Assembly (NCBI RefSeq): GCF_902506105.1
Contig: NZ_LR733304.1
Location: 248,001 to 312,000, forward strand
Direction of reading: 5' to 3'
DNA from: Aeromicrobium sp. 9AM
Lineage (GTDB): Bacteria; Actinomycetota; Actinomycetes; Propionibacteriales; Nocardioidaceae
DNA: 64,000 bases
The notes under the pieces: generated by a model
Databases searched by the model: none
Seen by the model: only the letters and a program-made list of their open reading frames with translations
Told to the model about the DNA's origin: nothing
Made by a program: the position numbers and the translations under genes
Part shown: positions 33,074-40,297 of the stretch, one piece after another
How positions within the stretch are numbered: the stretch's first letter is position 1
How the letters are laid out: every line of letters begins with the position of its first letter

Positions 33074-34435
33074 GTGAGCAACACGTACACCGTGGTCAAT
33101 CCGGCCACGGAGGAGCAGGTCACCGAGGTGCACCTCGCGACCCTCGACGAGACCGATGCCGCGATCGCGCGGGCCGCTGAGGCGTTCCCGCGCTGGCGAG
33201 ACGTCGCGCCCGGTGAGAAGGCCAGGCTGCTGCGGCGCTTCGCGCAGCTCGTCGACGAGCATGTCGCCGAGCTCGCCGAGCTCGAGGTCCGCAACTCTGG
33301 GCACACCTGGGGCAACGCGACCTGGGAGGCCGGCAACGTCCGCGACGTCCTCAACTACTACTCCGCGGCGCCCGAACGTTTGACGGGTCACCAGATCCCG
33401 GTCGCCGGGGGCATCGACGTCACGTTCCACGAGCCGCTCGGCGTCGTCGGGATCATCGTGCCGTGGAACTTCCCGATGCCGATCGCCGGCTGGGGCTTCG
33501 CGCCGGCGCTGGCCGCGGGCAACACCGTCGTGCTCAAGCCGGCCGAGCTGACCCCGCTGACCGCGATCCGGCTCGGCGAGCTGGGCCTCGAGGCCGGGCT
33601 GCCCGAGGGTGTCTTCACCGTGATCCCCGGCAAGGGCTCGGTCGTCGGTGAGCGGTTCGTGACCCACCCGGCCGTACGCAAGGTGTGCTTCACCGGCTCG
33701 ACCGAGGTCGGAAAGAAGATCATGGCCGGCTGCGCCGATCAGGTGAAGCGCGTGACGCTGGAGCTGGGCGGCAAGAGCGCCAACATCGTGTTCGCCGATG
33801 CCGACCTGGCCAAGGCGGCAGCATCCGCGCCGTCCTCGGTGTTCGACAACGCCGGGCAGGACTGCTGCGCGCGATCGCGGATCCTGGTGGAGCGTTCGGC
33901 GTACGACGAGTTCGTCTCGCTCCTCGAGCCCGCGGTCAAGGGCGTCAAGGTGCTCGACCCGTCAGACCGTACGAGCGAGATGGGCCCGCTGATCTCGGCA
34001 GGCCAGAAGGCCACGGTCAAGGGCTTCGTCGACGAGGTCGACGTGGCGTTCGCCGGCTCGGCGCCGCAGGGACCGGGCTACTGGTTCGCGCCGACGGTCG
34101 TGCTGGCCGACGACCCGCAGCAGCGCATCTGGCGCGAGGAGGTGTTCGGCCCGGTTGTGGCCGTCATGCCGTTCGATGACGAGGCGCAGGCCGTGCAGCT
34201 CGCCAACGACACCGAGTTCGGGCTGTCCGGCTCGATCTTCACCCGCGACGTCGGTCGGGCGCTGCGCGTCTCGCGAGCCGTCGAGTCCGGCGCGCTGAGC
34301 GTCAACTCGCACTCGTCGGTCCGCTACTGGACGCCGTTCGGCGGGTTCAAGCAGTCCGGCATCGGCCGCGAGCTGGGCCCCGACGCCCCGCACTCCTTCA
34401 CCGACGTCAAGAACGTCTTCATCAGCAACGACTAA
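33074..34435 (+). CDS. aldehyde dehydrogenase
   Basis: 453-aa NAD(P)-dependent aldehyde dehydrogenase. Conserved blocks are VPWNFPMPIAGWGFAPALAAGNTVVLKPAELTP (129-161), FTGSTEVGKKI (206-216), the general base in LELGGKSAN (Glu230) and the catalytic Cys264 in FDNAGQDCCARSR. In this cluster it would oxidise the gamma-glutamyl aminoaldehyde, as PuuC does. GTG 33074 is chosen because AGGAG (33063-33067) stands 6 bases upstream; ATG 33068 would leave no spacing. It is slightly shorter at the N-terminus than typical ~480-aa members. Confidence 0.9.
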   Translation: MSNTYTVVNPATEEQVTEVHLATLDETDAAIARAAEAFPRWRDVAPGEKARLLRRFAQLVDEHVAELAELEVRNSGHTWGNATWEAGNVRDVLNYYSAAPERLTGHQIPVAGGIDVTFHEPLGVVGIIVPWNFPMPIAGWGFAPALAAGNTVVLKPAELTPLTAIRLGELGLEAGLPEGVFTVIPGKGSVVGERFVTHPAVRKVCFTGSTEVGKKIMAGCADQVKRVTLELGGKSANIVFADADLAKAAASAPSSVFDNAGQDCCARSRILVERSAYDEFVSLLEPAVKGVKVLDPSDRTSEMGPLISAGQKATVKGFVDEVDVAFAGSAPQGPGYWFAPTVVLADDPQQRIWREEVFGPVVAVMPFDDEAQAVQLANDTEFGLSGSIFTRDVGRALRVSRAVESGALSVNSHSSVRYWTPFGGFKQSGIGRELGPDAPHSFTDVKNVFISND

Positions 34436-34440
34436 CCGCA

Positions 34441-34479
34441 CCTTGAGCTTGTCGAAAGGTCGTTTCGACAAGCTCAAGG
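34441..34479. repeat. perfect REP-like hairpin between aldehyde dehydrogenase and SDR genes
   Basis: CCTTGAGCTTGTCGAAA at 34441-34457 and its exact complement at 34463-34479, 17 bp with a 5-base loop. The right arm is almost identical (16 of 17) to the start of the tandem array at 40152. It may act as a partial terminator or RNA stabiliser inside the operon. Confidence 0.8.
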
Positions 34480-34495
34480 ACCGAAAGTGAGAATC

Positions 34496-35263
34496 ATGGC
34501 AGGACGCATTGCAGGCCGGACCGCGGTGGTGACCGGCGGTTGCTCGGGCATCGGTCTGGCGACCGTACGCCGGTTCGCCGAGGAGGGCGCCAACGTCGTC
34601 ATCGGCGACCTGGACGACGCCAAGGGGCCGGGCATCGCCGAGGAGGTCGGCGGGACGTACGTGCACGTCGACGTCACCGACAAGGAGCAGGTCGACGCAC
34701 TGTTCAAGACCGCCAAGGACACGTACGGCTCGGTCGACATCGCGTTCAACAACGCCGGCATCTCGCCGCCGGAGGACGACTCGATCCTCGACACCGACCT
34801 CGAGGCGTGGAAGCGCGTGCAGGACGTCAACCTGACCAGCGTCTACCTGTGCTGCAAGGCGGCGCTGCCCTACATGCTCGAGCAGGGCAAGGGCTCGATC
34901 ATCAACACCGCATCGTTCGTCGCGGTCATGGGCGCTGCGACGTCGCAGATCTCGTACTCGGCGTCCAAGGGCGGCGTGCTGTCGATGTCGCGCGAGCTCG
35001 GCGTGCAGTTCGCGCGCGAGGGCGTACGCGTCAACGCCCTGTGCCCCGGCCCGGTCAACACGCCGCTGCTCCGCGAGCTGTTCGCCAGCGATCCCGAGCG
35101 GGCCGAGCGGCGGCTGGTGCACGTGCCGCTGGGCCGGTTCGCCGAGCCCGAGGAGATGGCCAACGCCGTGCTGTTCCTGGCCTCCGACGAGTCGTCCTTC
35201 ATGACGGCGTCGACGTTCCTCGTCGACGGCGGCATCTCCGGGGCGTACGTCACCCCGGTGTGA
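34496..35263 (+). CDS. short-chain dehydrogenase/reductase
   Basis: 255-aa classical SDR. The cofactor motif TGGCSGIG is at 13-20 (Cys replaces the more usual Ala or Ser), NNAGI in the middle, the catalytic ISYSASKGG (Tyr-x3-Lys), and LCPGPVNTPLLREL after it. The C-terminus FMTASTFLVDGGISGAYVTPV is typical. It would interconvert an alcohol and a carbonyl in the amine pathway, for instance from an amino alcohol. ATG 34496 is chosen over GTG 34487. Its stop overlaps the start of the PuuD-like gene. Confidence 0.87.
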   Translation: MAGRIAGRTAVVTGGCSGIGLATVRRFAEEGANVVIGDLDDAKGPGIAEEVGGTYVHVDVTDKEQVDALFKTAKDTYGSVDIAFNNAGISPPEDDSILDTDLEAWKRVQDVNLTSVYLCCKAALPYMLEQGKGSIINTASFVAVMGAATSQISYSASKGGVLSMSRELGVQFAREGVRVNALCPGPVNTPLLRELFASDPERAERRLVHVPLGRFAEPEEMANAVLFLASDESSFMTASTFLVDGGISGAYVTPV

Positions 35264-35979
35264 CCGTGAAGCCGCTGATCGGGGTCACGACCTATCGTGA
35301 GCAGTCGCGATGGGGCATCTGGCACGAGCAGGCCGACGTGCTGCACGCGGTCTACTCGCGCTCGATCGAGGCCGCCGGGGGAGTCGCGGTGCTGCTGCCG
35401 CCGGGCGACCCCAGCGGGGCGGAGTCGGTGGCCGCGCGCATCGACGGGTTGATCATCGCGGGTGGTGCTGACGTCGATCCCTCTCGCTATGACGCCGAGG
35501 CGCACGAGCTGACGGTCGGCTGGCGCGAGGACCGCGATGCCTGGGAGCTGGCGATGCTCGACGCCGCGGCTGCTGAAGGGCTGCCAGTGCTGGGCATCTG
35601 CCGCGGCATGCAGGTCATGGCGGTGCACGGCGGAGGCACGCTCGACCAGCACGTGCCCGAGATCGCCGGGCACGAGGACCACTCGCCGGGCGGCGCCGAG
35701 TTTGGGCTCATCGACGTCGACGTCGTTCCGGGTACGTTGCTGGGTCGGGCGGTCGGCGACAAGGGCTCGGTGCACTGCCACCACCACCAGTCCGTGCGCG
35801 AGCATCCCGGGTTCGTCGCCTCCGCGCATGCCGCCGACGGGGTGCTCGAGGCGATGGAGGACCCGTCCCGGCCGTTCTGGCTCGCGGTGCAATGGCACCC
35901 TGAGCGCATCGAGGACGCCGGGCTGTTCCGCGCCCTCGTCGAGGCCGCTAGGCGGTCTGCTTCCTCTGCACCTTCGTGA
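35260..35979 (+). CDS. puuD: PuuD-like gamma-glutamyl hydrolase (class I amidotransferase fold)
   Basis: 239-aa peptidase_C26 family protein expected to release glutamate from the gamma-glutamylated acid, the last step of a PuuABCD-type route. The nucleophile Cys114 is in LGICRGMQVM, with His213 and Glu215 in VQWHPERIE; the N-terminal LIGVTTYREQ and GLIIAGGADVDPSRY are typical. GTG 35260 overlaps the SDR stop by 4 bases; GTG 35266 is also possible. The gene ends inside the 3' end of the convergent SDR (32 shared bases). Confidence 0.88.
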   Translation: MTVKPLIGVTTYREQSRWGIWHEQADVLHAVYSRSIEAAGGVAVLLPPGDPSGAESVAARIDGLIIAGGADVDPSRYDAEAHELTVGWREDRDAWELAMLDAAAAEGLPVLGICRGMQVMAVHGGGTLDQHVPEIAGHEDHSPGGAEFGLIDVDVVPGTLLGRAVGDKGSVHCHHHQSVREHPGFVASAHAADGVLEAMEDPSRPFWLAVQWHPERIEDAGLFRALVEAARRSASSAPS

Positions 35980-36814
35980 GCAGGGCGGTGGCGCGGCGGT
36001 TGAGCCGGCGCATCGCAGCGTTGTAGATCCACGGCGCGTACCGCTGGGCGTACCAGCCGGCCCGGATGTCGGCGGAGGTGAAGACGAGGTACCTGCCCTT
36101 CTCGACCCCGCGGATCATCGAAGCCGCCGCGCTCTCGGGGCTGACGGCGTGGCGCTGGAACTTGCCGATGGTGGCGGCGACGGCCGGTTCGCTGCGGTCG
36201 ACGCCGACGATGTCGACGGTGCCGACCAGGGGCGTGTCGACGGCGCCGGGGCACACCAGCGTGACGCCGATCCCGTGCCGCTCCAGGTCGAACCTCAGCA
36301 CCTCGCTGACGCCCCGCAGCCCGAACTTCGCGGCGCTGTAGGGAGCGTGCAGCGGCAGCCCGAACAGGCCGGCCGCGGAGGAGACGTTGACGACGTGCCC
36401 GCCGTTGCCGGCCTCGATCATCGCCGGGACGAATGCCGACATGACGTGGATAGGGCCCATGAGGTCGACCTCGACGCAGGCGCGCCAGTGCTGGGGTTGA
36501 AGATCCTGGATGCGGCCCCACGTGGAGATGCCGGCGACGTTCATGACGATGTCGACCGTTCCGGCTGCGTCGAACCCGCGCTGCGCGAACGCTGCGACAG
36601 CGTCCTCGTTCGAGATGTCGAGGGCCTCGTGGTGCACGACCGCGCCGTGGGCAGCGGTCACGAGCGCGACGGTCTCCTCGAGGCCTTGGGCGTTGACGTC
36701 GGTCAGCAGCAGGCGGGCACCCCTGTCTGCGGCCTGCAGGGCGGCGGCGCGGCCGATGCCGCTGCCTGCGCCGGTGATCACGACGTTCCTGCCCTCGAAC
36801 GTGGTCTTCGTCAT
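35948..36814 (-). CDS. short-chain dehydrogenase
   Basis: 288-aa SDR. TGAGSGIGRAAALQAADRG holds the cofactor loop, DIVMNVAGIS the central Asn-x-Ala-Gly and YSAAKFGLRGV the catalytic Tyr-Lys. The C-terminal extension (APWIYNAAMRRLNRRATALLTKVQRKQTA) is basic and suggests membrane contact, as in SDR/retinol-dehydrogenase-like enzymes of actinobacteria. ATG 36814 has GAGGGAG upstream. It converges on the PuuD-like gene with overlapping 3' ends, so it is probably not part of the amine operon. The substrate is unknown; lipid or steroid-like alcohols are possible. Confidence 0.85.
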   Translation of the reverse strand: MTKTTFEGRNVVITGAGSGIGRAAALQAADRGARLLLTDVNAQGLEETVALVTAAHGAVVHHEALDISNEDAVAAFAQRGFDAAGTVDIVMNVAGISTWGRIQDLQPQHWRACVEVDLMGPIHVMSAFVPAMIEAGNGGHVVNVSSAAGLFGLPLHAPYSAAKFGLRGVSEVLRFDLERHGIGVTLVCPGAVDTPLVGTVDIVGVDRSEPAVAATIGKFQRHAVSPESAAASMIRGVEKGRYLVFTSADIRAGWYAQRYAPWIYNAAMRRLNRRATALLTKVQRKQTA

Positions 36815-36900
36815 GAGCTCCCTCTCATCGAAGTGAGACGATCGTACCGGTTTCGTGTCGTGAAGTCCCGTTGTCCCCGCAGGCACCTACCGTGATCACC

Positions 36901-37743
36901 ATGAGAGCCAACAAGTACGCCGGGCAGTGCTCCGAGTGCGACGTGACCGTCGAGGTCGCCGCGGGGCAGCTCATCGGCTTTCCGGGTCGTTGGCGCACGA
37001 TCTGCGTGTCGTGCTCGCCCACGCCTCCGCCGCGCGGCGAGCACCCCGGCTGGCACCACGTCGGCCTCGCCTCGCTCGACTTCGAGACCACGGGCATCGA
37101 TCCGCTGACCGACCGGGTGCTGAGCTATGCCCTGCTCGACGACCGTGGACACGACTTCTCCGGCCTGATCAACCCCGGCGTCCCGATCCCCGCGGCATCG
37201 GCAGCGGTCCACGGCCTCACCGCTGAGGCGCTGGCCGGTGCCCCCGCTCCGGTCGACGCGTTGGCCGAGGTCATCGCCTGGGTGCAGGACCTGATCGAGC
37301 GGGGTGTCGGGCTCGTGGTGTTCAACGCGGCGTACGACCTGACGATGCTGCGTGCCGAGGCTGCCCGCTGGGGCCTGGCGCAGCCCGACTGGGAGCGGCT
37401 GTTCGTCGTCGATCCGTATGTCATCGACTGGGGCATCGAGCGCGGTGGGCTCGGACCCCGGCGCCTGTCCGATGTCGCTGCCTACTACGGCGTCGTCCTC
37501 GACAACGCGCACGACGCGACGGCAGATGCCCGGGCTGCGCGCGAGATCGCCTACGAGATCGGCCGGCGTCACCCGACCGTCGCGGCCGGTGACCTCGAGA
37601 GCCTGATGCTGCGGCAGATCGTCTGGTTCGCGGGCCGGGCCGAGGACTGGAACCACTACGCCCGCAAGGTCGGCCGCCCCCTCGACGACCCGGCCGGATG
37701 GCCGCTGGCACAGCTCGACCTCACCGCGTCGCAGATCGCCTGA
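36901..37743 (+). CDS. DEDDh 3'-5' exonuclease with N-terminal Cys4 motif
   Basis: 280-aa protein. Residues 1-40 carry CSEC (10-13) and CVSC (35-38), a likely zinc site. Residues 52-225 are a DnaQ-like exonuclease with LASLDFETTG (Asp60, Glu62), FNAAYDLTMLR (Asp146) and HDATADARA (His204, Asp209), all catalytic residues present. The ~55-residue tail is unassigned. It resembles the epsilon proofreading subunit, but stands alone and is more likely a repair or RNA/DNA trimming nuclease. TACCGT (36888-36893) ends 7 bases before ATG 36901, a leaderless pattern. Confidence 0.83.
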   Translation: MRANKYAGQCSECDVTVEVAAGQLIGFPGRWRTICVSCSPTPPPRGEHPGWHHVGLASLDFETTGIDPLTDRVLSYALLDDRGHDFSGLINPGVPIPAASAAVHGLTAEALAGAPAPVDALAEVIAWVQDLIERGVGLVVFNAAYDLTMLRAEAARWGLAQPDWERLFVVDPYVIDWGIERGGLGPRRLSDVAAYYGVVLDNAHDATADARAAREIAYEIGRRHPTVAAGDLESLMLRQIVWFAGRAEDWNHYARKVGRPLDDPAGWPLAQLDLTASQIA

Positions 37744-37779
37744 TGCGTACGTCTGCGCGGGCTGGGTACAGCCCCGCAC

Positions 37780-38010
37780 ATGACTGAGACAGACACACCA
37801 GACAACCCAGAGCTCGAGGCCATCCAGCTGGTCGTCGATCGCGTCTCCTCATGGCAGGACGGCGCGACCGAAGGCACGGTGGCCGAGGAGCTGCGCAAGG
37901 GCTTCGACGAGGCCGGCGTCGAGGTCGAGCCCGATGAGGTCGACAAGCTCGCCGACGCGATCCAGAACGAGCATGGTGACGTCGTGGTCGCCGACCTGAT
38001 CGAACGATGA
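37780..38010 (+). CDS. small acidic protein of unknown function
   Basis: 76 aa, not recognised. It is rich in Glu and Asp (ELEAIQLVVDRVSSWQDGATEGTVAEELRKGFDEAGVEVEPDEVDKLADAI) and likely all-helical, with no membrane segment. Its stop overlaps the next gene's ATG by 4 bases, so the two are translated together. Its sequence suggests a soluble partner protein; no function is assigned. Confidence 0.68.
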   Translation: MTETDTPDNPELEAIQLVVDRVSSWQDGATEGTVAEELRKGFDEAGVEVEPDEVDKLADAIQNEHGDVVVADLIER

Positions 38011-38501
38011 GCGCCGACACGCACGACGAACAGCTCGAGAAGCTCGCCGACCTGACCAAGGAGTCGCGCTTCGTGATGCTGACGACGGCGGACCCCGAGG
38101 GGCATCTCGTCAGTCGACCGATGTCGCGACAGGAGGTCGACCTGAGCGCCGACCTCTGGTTCATCGCGACGCGAGACTCGCGCAAGGTCGAGCACATCCG
38201 GGCCAATCCCACGGTCGGCGTGACGGTGACGACCGGCAACTCGTGGGTCTCGATCTCCGGGCGTGCTGAGGTCGTCGACGACACCGCCAAGCTGAAGGAG
38301 CTGTGGAGCACCTTCGCCGAAGCCTGGCTGCCGGAAGGCCCCGAGGACCCCAACGCGATCCTCATCCACGTGGATGCCGAGACCGCGCAGTACTGGGACA
38401 ACCCCGGCGGCCGGGTGGCCAGCCTCGTGAGCCTCGCCAAGTCGAAGATCACCGGCAAGCCGTACGACGGAGGGGACTCAGCGGTCGTCACCGATCTTTA
38501 G
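38007..38501 (+). CDS. PPOX-family (general stress protein 26-like) flavin protein
   Basis: 164-aa split-barrel protein of the pyridoxamine 5'-phosphate oxidase group. The order fits: an N-terminal helix, then FVMLTTADPEGHLVSRPMS, DLWFIATRDSRKVEHIRANPTVGVTVTTG, WVSISGRAEVVDDTAKLKELWS and ILIHVDAETAQYWDNPGGRV. This is the arrangement of the GSP26/blue-light-type stress proteins that bind FMN or F420. It is not a vitamin B6 biosynthetic enzyme by its length and spacing. It is coupled to the small acidic protein upstream. Confidence 0.85.
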   Translation: MSADTHDEQLEKLADLTKESRFVMLTTADPEGHLVSRPMSRQEVDLSADLWFIATRDSRKVEHIRANPTVGVTVTTGNSWVSISGRAEVVDDTAKLKELWSTFAEAWLPEGPEDPNAILIHVDAETAQYWDNPGGRVASLVSLAKSKITGKPYDGGDSAVVTDL

Positions 38502-38542
38502 GCTGAGCATGCCGTCGGGGCGTGCTCAGTACGCTGGGCGGC

Positions 38543-38791
38543 GTGCGGAAAGTCGTCGTGGGCCTCGTGCTGGGGCTGGTCGTGGTGCTTGCCGTTCCGG
38601 TCTACTTCCGTTGGGGATGGTCTCGTATGGACTCGGCGTGCGGCATTGGCCCGACCGCAGCCGACCATCGCCGACTCAATGCTGAGCTCGACGGGGCGGA
38701 CTCGGGCTCAGTGAAGCTCTCCTGGCACGTGTCCCAGGGTTTCACCTGCACGTACTCCAACGGGAAGACGCGCTCGTCCTACTGGTTGTGA
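38543..38791 (+). CDS. small membrane-anchored or exported protein
   Basis: 82-aa unidentified protein. A basic start and a single hydrophobic helix (VVVGLVLGLVVVLAVPVYF) lead to a short outside domain with two cysteines (SACGIG and FTCTY) that could pair. GTG 38543 is chosen since TACGCT (38530-38535) ends 7 bases upstream with no ribosome site; GTG 38522 lies upstream of that hexamer. It converges on the broken HNH gene with a 13-base gap. Confidence 0.6.
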   Translation: MRKVVVGLVLGLVVVLAVPVYFRWGWSRMDSACGIGPTAADHRRLNAELDGADSGSVKLSWHVSQGFTCTYSNGKTRSSYWL

Positions 38792-38804
38792 CCCATGCGC
38801 TCGG

Positions 38805-40086
38805 CTATTGGCGGAGGTGGCCTGGGTTGTCTTGCGGGAGCAGGGGCGGCGGCTTCGAGGTGTAGGTGTGGCCGGTGGGGGTCTTCCAGGTGACGGTCTT
38901 GCCTTTGTCCTTCGTCGTCACGGACCAGCCGGGTAGGTGTTTGAGCGTGTGGGAGCGGATGCAGAGGCCTTGACCGTTGTCTTTGGTGCTGAGGCCGCCG
39001 AACTCGTTGGCGTGGATGTGGTCGCTGTGCCGGATCTTCAAATCGCAACCTGGTTGGCGGCACCAACGGTCGCGGGCGCGGATGTGTCCGGCGGTGGCCG
39101 GGTCGAAGTGGCGGCGGCGGGGTTCACGCACGACCAGGGTGCCGTCGATGGGGTCGACCAGCAGTCGCCGGATCGACGGGTTGGGGGCGCGGGCGATGAT
39201 GTCGTCGGCCACGGCCGGGGAGATGGGTCCGTAGCCGGTCAGGTCGACCGGTTCGCCGCCCTCACCAAACATGGTGGGTGCGTCCATCACGAGGTGGACC
39301 TCGACCCGGGTGTCGTCGGCGTACCGCTGACCGGTGACTCGTTCGACCAGCGTCTGGGTCATGATCTGTCCCACGGTCCGTTCATCACCGGCCGCCCTGA
39401 GGGCGCGGGCGTGGTCGTCGAGGGCGGTGTGGGTGGCGAGGATCTGCTCGGCGGGACCACGTACCTGCAGGATGGCGACGCCGTCGGTGTCGGGGAACAT
39501 CGACACCCGCTGATCAGCACGATTCTGCTCAGCCCTGTGGCGGGAGGCGTCAGCATCGATCCTGATTCCATCGCCGCTATGCGCCCCTTTGCGATGGCTC
39601 CATCGCCCTCGCGGTCAACCGGCCGGCTTGTCGGGCGGTCAGCCCCGGCAGCAGGGGCGCGATCTCACCGTCCAGCACCACCAGGTCGTCGGCACCCAGT
39701 GACACCGATTCGTTGACCACGGCCCGCACCACGGGTTCGCTGATCTGTCCGGCCGCGAACAGATCCTGGACCCGGGGCAGTTGCTCGAGCCGCAGCGCGA
39801 CACCGACCTGGGTGCCGGCAGCAGTGGGGCCGATGTTGCGGGCCATGCCGACCTCACCGATCACCGACAACGTCGGGTCACCACGGTGAATGCCCTGCAG
39901 CTGGACCCGCTCGGCATGCAACGCCGCGATCTGGGCCAGCTGCTCGGCCTGCGCGGCCCGGATCACCCGGTCCAACGCGGTGATCGCGTCGATCCGGCTG
40001 GCCCCGAACTCATGGACCGGCTCGGTCTCGAAGTCATACGCACGGACCTCCCTCAGGACGTCGGTGGTGGCGACTTCGGTGAACAT
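38805..40086 (-). pseudogene. frameshifted DUF222/HNH endonuclease gene
   Basis: Two minus-strand frames together form one ~425-aa HNH endonuclease of the DUF222 group common in actinobacteria. The first (40086-39577, 169 codons) has the DUF222 part ending LTARQAGRLTARAMEPSQRGA then stop. The second frame (39571-38805) starts reading IDADASRHRAEQNRADQRVSMFPD and ends in the HNH part RWCRQPGCDLKIRHSDHIH...DNGQGLC. The frame change lies at 39567-39607, where TCCATCGCC occurs twice, 32 bases apart; removing one copy alone does not restore the frame. It is probably inactive, unless the halves are made separately from GTG 39506. Confidence 0.78.
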
Positions 40087-40297
40087 ACTTCCAACCTAGA
40101 CGCCACCACTGACACACCTTTCCGCCTGCAATCCCGGCTGTGGACAACTCTTTCGACAGGCTCAAGGAGCGGGGCTAGCAGGCTCAAGGGGCGGGGCTGG
40201 CCAGGCTCAAGGAGCAGGAGCGAGCAGGCTCAAGGGGCGGGGCTGGCCGAGCTCAAGGAGCGGGGCTGGTCGACCTCAAGGAGCCGGCGCCCAAGCC
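40087..40297. repeat. REP-derived tandem array in an intergenic gap
   Basis: About six degenerate units of 22-23 bases run from 40157 to 40291, each built on CTCAAGG(A/G)GC followed by a GGGGCTGG-like tail. The first is preceded by TTTCGACAGGCTCAAGG (40152-40168), 16 of 17 matching the right arm of the hairpin at 34463-34479. The array fills the gap between the broken HNH gene and the helicase stop. The rest of the gap shows nothing else. Confidence 0.8.

Noticed and set aside
40157..40291. Possible CRISPR array
   Set aside because: Units are contiguous 22-23-base degenerate repeats with no unique spacers and no cas genes nearby; it is a REP-derived tandem repeat.
38805..40291. Mobile element (group II intron or integrated plasmid) carrying the HNH gene
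   Set aside because: No transposase, integrase, reverse transcriptase, terminal repeats or tRNA target is visible. DUF222 HNH genes are dispersed in these genomes without such signs.
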